This document shows, in pieces, positions 35,644 to 47,800 of a stretch of 64,000 nt of DNA; the stretch's first letter is position 1; every line of letters begins with the position of its first letter. The notes beneath the pieces are model-generated. The model ran no database searches. It was given only the letters and a program-made list of their open reading frames with translations, and was not told the origin of the DNA. The position numbers were made by a program, and so were the translations under genes. The DNA comes from Winogradskyella aurantia (GTDB lineage Bacteria > Bacteroidota > Bacteroidia > Flavobacteriales > Flavobacteriaceae), in the NCBI RefSeq assembly GCF_002266855.1, contig NZ_NGJN01000003.1:372001-436000 (forward strand). Direction: 5' to 3'.

Positions 35644-36588
35644 TTATTTAAATTCAACAGTACTTTGCCTTTCTGTGTTTACAACAAGTTTGGTAACATC
35701 TGGTCTTGAATAATGCCCAACCGGATCAAAATTTTGTCGTTCCTCAATAACCCTATTAACATCTATGGATTGTATAATAAGTCCCTCTTTATCAATCACC
35801 GGCTCAACAATCCACTCACCATCTGGCCCTGCAATGCAACTTCCACCATTCGCCAAACATTCTGGAGCCGATTTAAGAATCTCACTCAAATACGGTGTGT
35901 CTTCAGGGAAGTCTGACCTTCTCATCAATGCCGACACAGAAACCACAAAAGAGCGCGACTCCCTCGCAATAAACCGTGTAATATCCTTCGTGTTGTGCTC
36001 ACTTCCTGGCCAAACGGCAATGTGAAGATTTTCACCTTGTCCATATAAGGCCGCCCGTGGCAAGGGCATCCAATTCTCCCAACAATTTAAACCTCCAAGC
36101 GAAAAGGCTTTGAGGTCATGGACCTTTAGCCCATGACCATCTCCGGGAGCCCATGTTAGTCTTTCATCGTAAGTGGGCTGAAGCTTTCTGTGCACTGATT
36201 GTATTTGGCCCAATTCATTAATATACACCAAAGAGGCATAAATACTATGTCCTCCACGGTTCAAGGGACGCTCAATGATTCCTAAATAAATAGCCATATG
36301 ATTTATTTTTGCCAATTGACATATAGCATCTAAATCGCCTTTCTCAATACAAATTGAGTTTCTTACATAATGGGCATGTAAGGATTTATTCAAATCGGTA
36401 TTCCATTCGGCACCACCAGTAAGCGCAAGCCAAAAGGGATAGCCCGGCAATAAGGCCTCACCAAAAACAACCAATTCACATTCCTTAGAAGCCGCTTCTT
36501 CCAGAGCATTTGTTACTTTATCCAAAGTAGCTTGTTTGTTCAACCAAACAGGCGCCATTTGGGCCATTGCAATTTTTAAGGTATCCAT
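35644..36588 (-). CDS. Nitrilase (carbon-nitrogen hydrolase)
   Basis: 314 residues with the triad of true nitrilases: Glu in VVFGEALLPGYPFW (about 40-53), Lys in VHRKLQPTYDERLTW and Cys in GGLNCWENWMPLPR. The CWENxMP motif is characteristic of nitrile-hydrolysing branch members. It converts nitriles to acids and ammonia; the natural substrate is unknown. It starts inside the stop codon of the UbiA gene (TAATG overlap), so it is translated with an isoprenoid enzyme, although no functional link is obvious. Confidence 0.88.
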   Translation of the reverse strand: MDTLKIAMAQMAPVWLNKQATLDKVTNALEEAASKECELVVFGEALLPGYPFWLALTGGAEWNTDLNKSLHAHYVRNSICIEKGDLDAICQLAKINHMAIYLGIIERPLNRGGHSIYASLVYINELGQIQSVHRKLQPTYDERLTWAPGDGHGLKVHDLKAFSLGGLNCWENWMPLPRAALYGQGENLHIAVWPGSEHNTKDITRFIARESRSFVVSVSALMRRSDFPEDTPYLSEILKSAPECLANGGSCIAGPDGEWIVEPVIDKEGLIIQSIDVNRVIEERQNFDPVGHYSRPDVTKLVVNTERQSTVEFK

Positions 36589-37490
36589 TAAATACGGTTT
36601 AAAACAACAGATACATCAATTAATAAAATAGAAAATATACCTGCTACTATTATAAATTTGAGAATATTATGCAACATAAGATAATGGGTTTTTCTATTTG
36701 AACGCCACAAGACGAGCAGAAAAACCACTAATAGAAATACACTTAGATAAAAGAAATAATACATATACCCAATATCAAAATAAACAATCAAAGCAATAGC
36801 ACATAAAATGGTAAGGGAGGCCACGGCCGTGAGCATTAGTTTTGATACTTTTTCACCATACAAAACTGGCACTGTTCGGTAATCTAGGGCTAAATCACCT
36901 TTAATATTTTCTAAATCTTTAGTCAATTCGCGCATGGATACGAGTAAAAATAGAAAAATGGCATGTGCAAAAACTACAGGTTGAAAATTTTGATAGTATA
37001 TAAAAATGGCAAAAAACGGTGTGACGGTAAGAATAGCGGAAACGATGTTACCCACCATGGGTTGCTTTTTTAAGCGATGTGAATATAACCAAATAGCAAA
37101 GGTGTACAAGGCAAAGAAAATTACTGCTCTAAATGAGACATAACTCGCAAAAACAAGTGCCAAGAAATTGAGCACAAAATAAAATGATAATTTGGTATTC
37201 TGGCTTATCAAACGGTCTAGCATGGTTTTTTGAGGCCTATTGATCAAGTCTTTTTCAGAATCGTAAAAATTATTAATGATATATCCAGCAGCTATTACTG
37301 CCGAGGAGGCAAGCACTAGCATTAATAAATTGACATCTAGGATAACAGATTTTATAGTTTTGTCTGGCGCGAAAATATAAACTGATGCCAAATACTGGGC
37401 AAGCACCACCACGAGTATATTATATCCGCGCACAACAGAAAACATACTGAAGAACTTAAGTAATATTAGTTTCTGTTGTCTCGATAACAT
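36588..37490 (-). CDS. UbiA-family prenyltransferase (geranylgeranylglycerol-phosphate synthase-like)
   Basis: 300 residues, about eight or nine membrane helices. The first Asp-rich loop reads NNFYDSEKDLINRPQK (NDxxDxxxD class, about 73-88) and the second RELTKDLENIKGDLALDYRT. These bind the prenyl diphosphate through magnesium. It attaches a polyprenyl chain to an acceptor such as a lipid-phosphate or quinone head group; the exact acceptor is unknown. Located downstream of two mevalonate-pathway genes, fitting use of their product. Confidence 0.85.
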   Translation of the reverse strand: MLSRQQKLILLKFFSMFSVVRGYNILVVVLAQYLASVYIFAPDKTIKSVILDVNLLMLVLASSAVIAAGYIINNFYDSEKDLINRPQKTMLDRLISQNTKLSFYFVLNFLALVFASYVSFRAVIFFALYTFAIWLYSHRLKKQPMVGNIVSAILTVTPFFAIFIYYQNFQPVVFAHAIFLFLLVSMRELTKDLENIKGDLALDYRTVPVLYGEKVSKLMLTAVASLTILCAIALIVYFDIGYMYYFFYLSVFLLVVFLLVLWRSNRKTHYLMLHNILKFIIVAGIFSILLIDVSVVLNRI

Positions 37491-37507
37491 GGCACTAAAT
37501 TAAAAGA

Positions 37508-37533
37508 CCCCACAAGGTTGAATACTTGTGGGG
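37508..37533. terminator. Strong hairpin between mevalonate kinase and UbiA genes
   Basis: A 9-bp perfect stem, ccccacaag (37508-37516) and cttgtgggg (37525-37533), with an 8-base loop. On the minus strand it is followed by tctttt; on the plus strand T-rich sequence follows too. It lies in the 66-base gap between two same-strand genes, so it may be a terminator or attenuator that separates the mevalonate genes from UbiA-nitrilase. Confidence 0.75.
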
Positions 37534-37556
37534 CCCATATTTTTTTTATTGTAAGC

Positions 37557-38486
37557 TTAAAAATTATACACTACTTCTAGTTTTTGGCCTTTTAAGGCTT
37601 CCTTAGCTCTATCTATGTTTTCGGTAAAACCAAGGATATAGCCTCCACCACCCGAGCCACAAAGCTTTAAATAGTAGTCATTGGTCTCAATACCTTTCTT
37701 CCAAAGCTCGTGAAACTGTGCAGGAATCATTGGTTTAAAATTATTCAACACCACTTTAGATAGTTGCTTGGTATTTTTAAATAAGGATTTTATATCTCCT
37801 TTAAGAAAATCATCTACACAAGCATCCGTATGTTTTATAAATTGGTCTTTTAGCATGCTTCGGAATCCTTCATTCTTCATATTTTCCATGAAAATGCTTA
37901 CCATAGGAGCAGTTTCACCAACAATCCCACTATCTAATAAAAATACGGCTCCTTTACCATTTGTTTTTTGGGATGGAATACCAGTTGCCTCTATATTATC
38001 TTTGGATTTGATTAGAATAGGAAGGCTCAAATAACTGTTTAAGGGATCTAATCCAGAGGACTTGCCATGGAAAAAAGATTCCATTTCAGAGAAAATAGTC
38101 TTAAGCCTTAAAAGCTTTTCTCGGGTAAGGTTTTCGAGAACTGTAATCTTGTCCTTTGCATATTTATCATAAATAGCAGCCACTAGAGCGCCACTACTAC
38201 CTACACCATAGCCTTGTGGTATGGACGAATCAAAATACATTCCACCATTTACATCCTGTTGTAAGTTTTCAAAATCAAAAGCAACTAAAGCCTTGTCGAT
38301 ATTGCGTAAATAATCAACAAACTCCTTTAAACTTTTATTAGACTTCATAGCTTCAACTGACGGGTTTTCACTAACCTTCAGCGCACCATTATAAAAATTA
38401 TAGGGAATAGATAAACCTTTTGAGTCCTTGATGATTCCGTATTCTCCAAATAACAGAATCTTCGAATAAAATAGGGGTCCTTTCAT
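37557..38486 (-). CDS. Mevalonate kinase-like GHMP kinase
   Basis: 309 residues. The GHMP ATP-binding loop is PQGYGVGSSGALVAAIYDKY (about 90-109); the N-terminal KILLFGEYGII and C-terminal LKLCGSGGGGYILGF motifs complete the fold. FFHGKSSGLDPLNSYL (about 137-152) matches the conserved FHGxxSGxD segment of mevalonate kinases. It phosphorylates mevalonate in isoprenoid synthesis. Downstream of mvaD by 25 bases; the other mevalonate genes are not in this window. Confidence 0.82.
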   Translation of the reverse strand: MKGPLFYSKILLFGEYGIIKDSKGLSIPYNFYNGALKVSENPSVEAMKSNKSLKEFVDYLRNIDKALVAFDFENLQQDVNGGMYFDSSIPQGYGVGSSGALVAAIYDKYAKDKITVLENLTREKLLRLKTIFSEMESFFHGKSSGLDPLNSYLSLPILIKSKDNIEATGIPSQKTNGKGAVFLLDSGIVGETAPMVSIFMENMKNEGFRSMLKDQFIKHTDACVDDFLKGDIKSLFKNTKQLSKVVLNNFKPMIPAQFHELWKKGIETNDYYLKLCGSGGGGYILGFTENIDRAKEALKGQKLEVVYNF

Positions 38487-38511
38487 AATTTTTCTTGGGG
38501 TTTTACAGCAC

Positions 38512-39591
38512 CTAAATTTTAGCCGCTCCTAAACCAATACTATCACAAATATAGTGACCGTTTTCGCAATATGCAACTAACTGACTATTAATGAATTCAT
38601 AAACTTTAGATTCCTCAGCCTTTGGGAATAGTAAATGTACATTTGCTCCGGCATCTAACGTAAAGCACAAACCAGAATTCGTCTCAGCTCTAAAAGCCCA
38701 TATTTTATTGATGATTTCAAGGGTATTAGGCTTCATTAATATAAAGTAAGGATTACTGGTCATCATCATGGCATGCAGCGTTAAAGCCTCACTTTCAACA
38801 ATTTTGACAAAAGACTTTACATCCCCTGAAATGAGACAATTTTTTAAATATTCAATGTTCTCGTGAGCCTGTTCGAATCGTTTTTGAGCAAAAGGATGGC
38901 CTAACATTAAATTATGGCCCACTGTACTACTCACTTGTTTTTCCCCTTTATCAACCAATAAAATGGCATCCTGATAGTTTTTAAAGTTATCATGAAGCGG
39001 CTGGTTAAACTTGACACCGTATAAATCTGAACTGTCTTTAAAACTCTTGTTTTTTCCCCAAACCACAAGTTCTCCCTCAATACTTCTACATGCGCTTCCG
39101 GAACCTAATCGTGCTAAAAAAGAGGCTTTTCTTTTAAAATAGTCTTCGCTGATTTCATTTTGAGAAAACAACCGTTCCATATCCATTAAACACAAAGCTA
39201 TAGCGCTCATACCAGACGCTGAAGACGCAATTCCTGAACTGTGTGGAAAGGTATTCGAAGTCGTTATTTTAAAATGAAAGTCCTTCAAAAAAGGCACATA
39301 GAGGTCAATACGCTCAAAAAAAGTTTTAATTTTTGGTTTAAAGGCATCCTCAAGCTGATTTTCAAAGTATACCTCAAAACTAAAATCGTCGCTTTGTTTT
39401 TTTGTGAATGTTACTTCAGTAATTGTTTTACATTCCGTTAAGGTAAAACTGATAGAGGGGTTTTCAGGAATTTGATTTTTCCGTTTTCCCCAGTACTTAA
39501 CTAGAGCAATATTACTTGGCGATTCCCAAGTTACTGAGCCACCTTCAATAGTGTTATCGTAAGATTTTAAAATAAAATCGTATGCTTTCAT
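38512..39591 (-). CDS. mvaD: Diphosphomevalonate decarboxylase
   Basis: ATP-dependent decarboxylation of diphosphomevalonate to isopentenyl diphosphate, the last step of the mevalonate route. 359 residues, GHMP fold: SPSNIALVKYWGKR (about 24-37, the MvaD signature SNIALVKYWGK), FPHSSGIASSASGMSAIALCL (ATP loop, second half about 118-133), RLGSGSACRSIEGELVVW with conserved Ser/Arg, and LDAGANVHLL late in the protein. Cytosolic. It is probably co-transcribed with the mevalonate kinase-like gene. Confidence 0.93.
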   Translation of the reverse strand: MKAYDFILKSYDNTIEGGSVTWESPSNIALVKYWGKRKNQIPENPSISFTLTECKTITEVTFTKKQSDDFSFEVYFENQLEDAFKPKIKTFFERIDLYVPFLKDFHFKITTSNTFPHSSGIASSASGMSAIALCLMDMERLFSQNEISEDYFKRKASFLARLGSGSACRSIEGELVVWGKNKSFKDSSDLYGVKFNQPLHDNFKNYQDAILLVDKGEKQVSSTVGHNLMLGHPFAQKRFEQAHENIEYLKNCLISGDVKSFVKIVESEALTLHAMMMTSNPYFILMKPNTLEIINKIWAFRAETNSGLCFTLDAGANVHLLFPKAEESKVYEFINSQLVAYCENGHYICDSIGLGAAKI

Positions 39592-39651
39592 TGCTTTTAA
39601 ATTGAAGTTGCAAAAATAAGGAAATTATGAGGCACTATTTATAGACTAAAA

Positions 39652-40059
39652 TCAATTATCCTTCTCCCTAATTTCTTGGCGTCGAATGGGCATCCTATCA
39701 ATTAAACTAAAAAGAACATCTGGTGTCACAACAACATCAGATTCAAACTTTTTACCGCCATCTAAACCAAATAAGACTATACTGAAAGTTGCAGGGTTGT
39801 TTTTAGCGGAAATTGTTTGAGGTGCCTCTTTATAATTGTAAAATGTGCAGGTATTTTCAACACACTCATAGAGTACTAATTTGCGTTCTAAAAGCTGTTT
39901 TGACACACTCTCAAAATACGTCATCTGTCGTTCTACTTTGAAAGTGTCTTTTGCACTAGCAGAAATGACCAAAACACGATTTTTCCACTGATGTTTTTTA
40001 ATATTTTGTGCAAAACCCATATTAGAAAGAAATACTGTAAGGAGTAAAAACCATTTCAT
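39652..40059 (-). CDS. Secreted DUF4174-family protein
   Basis: 135 residues with a short signal peptide, MKWFLLLTVFLSNMGFAQ. The mature part begins KHQWKNRVLVISAS, a small thioredoxin-like DUF4174 fold (first strand HQWKNRVLV, last part TFSIVLFGLDGGKKF and VTPDVLFSLIDRMPIRRQE). Two Cys residues (ECVENTCTF) are close enough to form a redox pair or disulfide, but it is not a CxxC motif. It overlaps the flavoprotein gene upstream by 4 bases. Function unknown. Confidence 0.78.
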   Translation of the reverse strand: MKWFLLLTVFLSNMGFAQNIKKHQWKNRVLVISASAKDTFKVERQMTYFESVSKQLLERKLVLYECVENTCTFYNYKEAPQTISAKNNPATFSIVLFGLDGGKKFESDVVVTPDVLFSLIDRMPIRRQEIREKDN

Positions 40060-41276
40060 AGATAATCATTAATAGACTGCGCTACAATATATGCACTAGT
40101 CCACGCATTTTGAAAATTGAAACCGCCCGTTACGGCATCGATATTAATCACTTCACCAGCGAAAAATAAATTTGGAATGCGTTTACTCTCAAATGTTTTA
40201 AAATTAATTTCCTTTAAGTCCACGCCACCTGCAGTCACAAATTCTTCTTTAAATGTACTTTTTCCAGTAACATGAAATACAGCTGCCGTTAATTGTGCTG
40301 TTAAATCTTCAAGCTGTTGTTTAGTGATATCGGCCCAACGTTCAGTCTCCGCAATATTTGAAGCTAAAACTAATTGTCGCCAAAGTCGTTTTGGCACATC
40401 GAATTGCGCTGAATTCAAGACACTTTTTTTTGCAAAAACTTGTTTAAAACCTTTCAGTTGCTGTACGCAGGTAATAAAATCTAACCGAACAAAATTTATC
40501 TCAATCTTAAAATTATAGTTCAGTTTTGCCAATTCTACTGCACCAAAAGCAGAGAGTTTTAAAATGGCCGGTGCGCTCACACCAACATGCGTAATCAGCA
40601 AAGGACCTTCTGAAACTAAATCTGTTCCTAAAACTTTAACCTCAACATTATTAGCGACAACACCAGGAATATCTTCTATGCGTTTATCTTTAATATCAAA
40701 CGTAAATAATGATGGGACTGGTTGTACAATTGAATGTCCTAATTCTTCCAGTAATTTCCAGATTTTCGGATTACTTCCTGTCGCAACAACAACTTTACAA
40801 CACTCTAAAGTACCTTGAGATGTTGCTATTGAAAACCCATTCTCCTCAGCAATAATCGATTTTACAGAATGGTTGTACAGAATCTCAACCTTGAATTTTT
40901 GAGCTTCATTTAAAAAACAGTCAATAATAGTTTGTGATGAATTGGAAACCGGAAACATTCTGCCATCCTCTTCAATTTTTAATTCCACACCGCGTTCCTC
41001 AAACCACGCCATGGTATCTCCTGTCATAAAGGTGTGGAAGGGTCCTAGTAGTTCTTTCTCACCTCTTGGATAATTCAAGACTAACTCTGATGGAATAAAT
41101 TCTGCATGCGTGACATTACAGCGTCCACCGCCAGATATTTTCACTTTTTGTAAACCTTCTTTACCTCGTTCTAGGATAGCAACCGTTAATTCTGGATGTT
41201 TTTCGGCAATATTAATAGCCGCAAAGAATCCTGCAGCTCCACCACCAATTATTATAATATCTTTATGTGTGCTCAA
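40056..41276 (-). CDS. BaiN/HI0933-family flavoprotein (NAD(P)/FAD-dependent oxidoreductase)
   Basis: 406 residues. FAD-binding GGGAAGFFAAINIAE (about 8-22) and the family signature VKISGGGRCNVTHAEF (about 45-60); GVVANNVEVKVLG and TAGGVDLKEINFKTFESK, then LFFAGEVINIDAVTGGFNFQ (about 373-392) end the fold. The group reduces unknown substrates (bile-acid and other enone reductases in gut species). The gene opens the minus-strand group that runs to 34.8 kb, and its partner is the small DUF4174 protein. Confidence 0.87.
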   Translation of the reverse strand: MSTHKDIIIIGGGAAGFFAAINIAEKHPELTVAILERGKEGLQKVKISGGGRCNVTHAEFIPSELVLNYPRGEKELLGPFHTFMTGDTMAWFEERGVELKIEEDGRMFPVSNSSQTIIDCFLNEAQKFKVEILYNHSVKSIIAEENGFSIATSQGTLECCKVVVATGSNPKIWKLLEELGHSIVQPVPSLFTFDIKDKRIEDIPGVVANNVEVKVLGTDLVSEGPLLITHVGVSAPAILKLSAFGAVELAKLNYNFKIEINFVRLDFITCVQQLKGFKQVFAKKSVLNSAQFDVPKRLWRQLVLASNIAETERWADITKQQLEDLTAQLTAAVFHVTGKSTFKEEFVTAGGVDLKEINFKTFESKRIPNLFFAGEVINIDAVTGGFNFQNAWTSAYIVAQSINDYL

Positions 41277-41863
41277 TAAAATATATTAACTGAGATTAAA
41301 AATTTTCTTTCGGTTCTCAAAGAATTCATCTTACATCTAATTTAAAGCTTTTAAAATATAATGAATTATCAGAACAGACCATTTATTACCTCATAGCTAT
41401 CTATGTTTATAATGCCAGTTTAGGTACTACTAGTAATTTAATCAGATCCAACAAAATGCCTGAAAGAAGTTCTGGGTTGTTAAATCGATTCTAAAATAGA
41501 AAAGTTGTCTCAATATAGAAAACAAGCCCCTAGAGGTAAAGTCACTCAATGAAAAAACATCTGGCCTTACAAATTACGTCAACTAAATTTGTGTAGTTTT
41601 CAAAACTATACTTATTTCATAGTGAATTGGTTAGATATTTATTTGAACGGGTAATTTATCCATTTAAACGAATAGTTGAATATATAATCATCAAGTTTAT
41701 AACGTAATCAATACATTTAATTGGAATTTAAAAGTGAGTGAGAATTGGGACTAAATTGAATCATCCTGGTTTTTTAATTATTTATTAATTAACCACGTGT
41801 CATTTAGTTTTTTTAATCTTCATTACTTCTGAAATAATCAACAATACCCGAATTTATTAAGTT
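41277..41863. other. 587-base divergent intergenic region
   Basis: A/T-rich gap between the divergent flavoprotein gene and the giant T9SS gene. It must hold both promoters, but I find no good TTTG / TAnnTTTG pair. One 15-base palindrome, tagtttt-c-aaaacta at 41594-41608, could be a regulator site. No ORF with coding character and no RNA gene is visible. Confidence 0.5.
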
Positions 41864-44800
41864 ATGTCATTTAGCAATAAAACCGCAATTATTGGCTTAC
41901 TTCTAATTGTTAGCCACTCGTTACTACAATCTCAATCTATTAATTTCGGTTCCTCAGGTTTGGTCGGTGCGGATATAAATAATCCTACCTCCCTTGATTT
42001 CGGACCTAACAATAAATTGTATGTAGCTCAGCAGGATGGTGTAATTTGGGAGTATGAAGTTGGCAGGGATGATGCCGTGCCTGGGAGTGGAACCTACACT
42101 ATATTAAGCAGCAATCAAATCAATCTCATTAAAAACAACACTCCCAATCATAATGATGATGGAACTTTTAACTCCACTCAAGCTCGACAAATCACTGGAA
42201 TTTTAGTCACAGGAACGCCTACAAATCCTATTTTGTACGTAACGTCTTCTGATTCGCGCATTGGTGGTGGAGGTGGTTTAGGGAATGATGTTAACCTCGA
42301 TACAAATTCTGGAATATTATCACGCCTCAGTTGGAACGGTTCAACTTGGGAAAAGGTAGATTTAGTGCGAGGACTTCCCCGCTGTGAGGAAAATCATTCC
42401 ACTAATGGATTAGATCTTTTTACACGTGGAGGTACGACTTATCTACTTATTCAACAAGGAGGCAATACCAATCAAGGAGCACCAAGTAATAATTTCGCTG
42501 GATCTTCTGAATATTATTTAAGTGGTGCGTTATTAATTGTAAATATTTCACAATTAGAGCAAATGGAGACTGACAATGGTGGACCTTATTTCGATCCTAG
42601 AATAGGCAATACACCATTCATTTATGACCTACCTTCTGTGAATGATCCCGATCGGCAAGATATAGACAATACACACCCTAGTTTCCCGTACTCCTCAACA
42701 CACCCCCTTTACAATGCAACTATTGATATCGGTGATCCTTTTGGTGGAAATAATGGTTTAAATCAGACATTTCCAGAAGATGGCGGTCCTGTCCAAATAT
42801 TCTCTTCTGGTTATAGAAATGCCTATGATGTTGTTATTACGGAAAGTGGTTCAATATTTACAAGTGACAATGGACCTAATGGAGGATGGGGTGGTACGCC
42901 GTTAATTTACGATAGTAACGACCAACTCAAAGGCACTCACAATACATCTACCTATAATCCTGCTGCAGGAGACTATATTACGAATGAGTTTAATATTGAA
43001 AATGGGATAAGCCATGGCGACGCCTTGCATTACATCGGAACCATAAATGACGCCAATAACACCTATTATGCTGGACACCCTGCACCTATAAGAGCCTTTC
43101 CAGATAAGGCAGGTGTATACAAATTTGAGTACAATGGTAATGACTGGGTAGAAAATGGTTCTTACACATGGTCTTCACTGATTAATGGTGTAAGTGGATA
43201 TTTCAACTCTAGTTTTAGCATGACAGATTTCCCTAGTGATTCTCGTCAGGGTGCCTATCTCGCAGATGCTACTGCGAATACTGAAGTAAATATATTAGAC
43301 ATTGTGGGATCTTCAACAAACGGAATATGTGAATATACAGCTACTAATTTTAACGGCGCAATGCAAGGTGATATTCTTACTGCTTCATTTAATGGCAATA
43401 TCAATCGCTATACGTTAGCTGCAGGAGGTACTACGCTTGAGTCCAAGGATAATGGCTTTCTAAACGGTTTTGGTAGCATTCCTTTAGATTTAATAGCCTT
43501 AGGCGATAGTAGTCCTTTTCCAGGCACCATTTGGGTTGCCACCTATGGTGCAGACGATATAACGGTTTTTGAGCCAGGAGATTTTGGAAATTGTTTTCAA
43601 CCTGGAGAACCAGAATATGATGCACAAGCAGACTATGACAATGATGGATATACTAATCAAGATGAAATAGAAAATGGAACAAATCATTGTTCTGCTGGTA
43701 GTAAACCTAATGATAATGATAGCGATTTAATTTCTGATTTGAATGACCCTGATGATGACAATGACGGTATTCCTGATAACCAAGACGTTTTTGCTATTGA
43801 TGCAGAGAATGGTTTAACAACAAACCTACCCATTAATTATCCTTTTTGGAACAACGACCCGGGAACAGGTTTTTTTGGGCTAGGATTTACAGGCTTACAA
43901 CTCGACCCATCAGGCAACACTAATTATTTAATGCAATTTGACCCTGATAAACTGTCCTTCGGAGGGGCTGGTGGAAAAGCCACTGTAGATGAAGTTTCTT
44001 CAGGTAGTGCATCAAATGCTCAGAATTCTCAAGAGAATGCTTTTCAATTTGGCATTAACGTTGACTCTAATTCAAATCCTTTTACGGTCTACACCAAAAT
44101 TGAAACCCCCTTCAATGGCACAGCTCCTCAACCCGGTCAATCCTACGGGGTTTTTATAGGTAACGGAGACCAAGATAATTACCTTAAAGTCGCTCTAATG
44201 GAAGGGATTACAAGTGGTGATAATTTATATGGATTTGAAGTCGTTTTAGAAAACAGTGGAATTAGCACAATCTCAACTTTTGATGCTCCCGGTCTGCTGG
44301 AGGCTTCAGCCGTTGATTTATACATTTCGGTAAATCCAGTTGCTAACACCGCTGAAGTATTTTATTCATTCGACAGTGGAATATCTATAAACACATTAGG
44401 AAACAATCCGTATAGTTTACCCTCTAATTTTCTCGATCCTAATGACAATAAAGGATTGGCCGTTGGGTTGATAGGCACTTCTGGTAATTCTGGGTCTACT
44501 TATATTGCCACCTGGGATTTTATAACTGTTTCAGAAAATCAAACAAGTTCACTAGCCCCTAATTTAAGTCCAGTTGATTTTGGTCAGTCATCCATTAATA
44601 GCAGTCCCAATGAGTTAACTCTAGAAATTAAAAACCTTGGATCTCCTTCTGATGGGCCAATTGAGATTACTCAAATAAATATTACGGGACCTGATGCCAA
44701 TTTATTTGGTACCAACCTAGCATTACCCATATTAGTAGGTCCCCAATCAGATATCTTAATCCCTGTTATCTTCTCCCCTAACGCAATTACCGGCACTAAA

Positions 44801-47800
44801 TCTGCTTCACTGGAAATTGCACACAATGGAACTAATAGTCCTTTAATCGTACCCTTAACTGCTGAGTTGTTAGATTCGATTCCTGTAGTTCGCATAAGCG
44901 CAGGTAGCATTGTAACAATTACTAGTACGGACGAGGGTCCAGACTGGGAATCAAACCCGAATCAAGGTGCCTACAGCGGCACTTCTTATTCCGTAAATAC
45001 GGGTAATTTATTCGCAAGTACTTTTTTATATTCGAATAGGGACAATTCCATACCTGATTATATTGATGAACAAACGTTTGATGGTTTATTTGGCAGTGAG
45101 CGTTGGGATCCTCCTTCAGGACCAGAGATGGAATTTACAATTCCTTTAGCAAATGGTGACTATACAGTAAATCTTTTTCTTGGAAATAGCTTTTCTGGAA
45201 CAAGTCAACCCGGCGAGAGGATATTTGACATTCTAATCGAAGGAACGGTGGTTCAGGATAATCTTGATTTAATTACAACTTTCGGGCACCAAGTAGCCGG
45301 AATGCTATCCTATCCCGTGACTGTAAGTGACGGAGAACTGAATATATCATTCGGCCATGTCACAGAAAACCCATTGTTAAATGCTATTGAAGTTATTCAG
45401 AATTCACTTTTTGGTAACCAACCTCCTAACGCCATCGCTTCTGCGACACCTTTGATAGGTGAGGCTCCCCTTGATGTTAATTTTACTGGTAATCAATCTA
45501 CTGACGACAATAGTATCGTTAGTTATTTTTGGGACTTTGGTAATGGTGATACATCATCAGAAACTAACCCAAGCTATACTTTCAATCTATCGGGCAATTA
45601 CGAAGTAACATTAACGGTTACAGATGATGATGGTTTAACAAACGTTGACACGATTAATATAAACGTGGTAGAACCAAATTCTTGTTCATGGAATGATTTG
45701 GCAAACTCAAGTTTGGAAAGATTAGAAGCTCAAAGTGCTAAGGTAGGAGACAAGTTATATGTATTTGCGGGATTTGAGGCCAATTTAAAGGTTAGTGATG
45801 CTACAGAGATTTATAACAGCACAACAGATACCTGGAGTGTTGGTGCCCCCATGCCTGAATACGCAGAAACACAACCAATGCATTTAGGTATAGCCGCTGT
45901 AACACATATGGGTATAGCCGTTGTTGGAACGGATATTTGGATTATAGGAGGCTTTGTTGGGGACCATCCTGGTGTGGCAACAGACGAGGTTCTAATTTAT
46001 GATACGGTTACAAATAGCTGGAGCAATGGTCCAAATATGCCACAGCCAGTAGCTTCTGGAGCCGCGACTTTCAATAATGGAAAGATTCACTATTTTGGTG
46101 GTTTACTGCCCGATAGGCAAACAGACGTTGGCAATCATTATGTTTTAGACATAAACAATCAAGGTGCTGGTTGGGTTTCAGCTGCCTCACTTCCTGATCC
46201 TAGGAATCATTTGAGCGCCGCTAGTGTTAACGGCCTAGTATATGCAATTGGTGGACAATATGGTCATGATATAAGTGTCGCAGACCAAAAGTTTCTCGAT
46301 GTGTATGACCCCGTCGCCGATCAATGGACGAGACTAGCAGATCTTCCTTTTGAACGGTCTCATTTTGAACCAGGAACCATAGTTCACAATAATAAGATAA
46401 TCATAGTTGGAGGAAGACAAGGTGATATTTTCTTTGATAATGTCACAGAATATAATCCTGCAACCGATACGTGGTCAGAACTTTGCAACCTACCTGAGAA
46501 TTTATTGGCGCCAGCTGCGAAAGTCTTTGGAGACCGATTGATAGTAACCAACGGTGGCATAGATGGTATTGATAACCCCTCAAATGCAACAAGATGGATT
46601 TCTATTGAGCCTGACCTACCCCCACTAACCTTCGAAACGGTGCTCGACCAGAGCAATGAAGTTTGGGAGTCTAGCGCACTTGTATTAGCTGCTAGTGGAG
46701 GTGACCCCAATGAAAATATAACCTATTCTATCAGTAACCAACCTGCGGGGTTGGATGTTGAGCCAACCAATGGCCAGATTATAGGGACCATAAATCCATC
46801 AGCAATAAATGGTGGACCAAATAATGACGGTATCCACGAAGTTACAATCACAGCATCAAAACCAGGATCCGATGCGGTAACGCAACAGTTCATTTGGACA
46901 ATTACAACTAGCTTTTCTAATCTTTGGTTTGACAAAGATGAAGACGAAACCTACACCGCTCGTCATGAATGCTCATTTGTTCAAGCTGGAAATAAATTTT
47001 ATTTAATGGGGGGTAGAGAAAACGCACAGACCATGGATGTATATGACTATGCAACCGACTCTTGGATTTCTCTTAACAATTCAGCTCCATTTGAATTTAA
47101 TCATTTCCAAGGTGTAGAATATCAAGGTTTAATCTGGGTAATAGGGGCATTTAAAACCAATAGTTTTCCTACTGAAACGCCAGCAGATTACATTTGGGCT
47201 TTTAATCCTGCGACTCAAGAATGGATTCAAGGTCCAGAAATACCACAAGCAAGAAAAAGAGGGTCCACGGGGTTAGTTGTATATAATGATAAATTCTACA
47301 TTCTTGCAGGGAACACTAATGGACATGATGGTGGGTATGTTAATTGGTTTGATGTCTATGATCCTAGTACTGCAACTTGGAATGTACTTGAAGACGCTCC
47401 AAGGTCTCGTGATCATTTTCAAGCAGTAGTTATTGAGGATAAATTATATGCTGCTTCGGGTCGACTCTCGGGAGGAACCGGTGGTCTTTTTGCACCAGTA
47501 ATCTCTGAAGTTGATGTGTATGATTTTACTTCTGGAACTTGGAGCACATTATTACCTGCTCAAAATATCCCAACACCAAGAGCCGGTGCAGTTGTGGCTA
47601 ATTTTGAAAATAAATTAATTGTTGCCGGTGGAGAATCACTACAAAGCACAAACGCCTTTGATATTACTGAAATTTATGACCCGCTTTCCCAATCCTGGTC
47701 TACTGGTGCTCCTCTAAATTACAGAAGAAATGGAACACAAGGAATTGTCTCTGGTGAAGGTCTATATATTGTTGGTGGTTCACAAGTTAGAGGTGCTGGA

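Noticed and set aside
41594..41608. 15-base palindrome as a confirmed operator
   Set aside because: One A/T-rich palindrome in a long A/T-rich spacer may occur by chance and there is no adjacent regulator gene or second copy.
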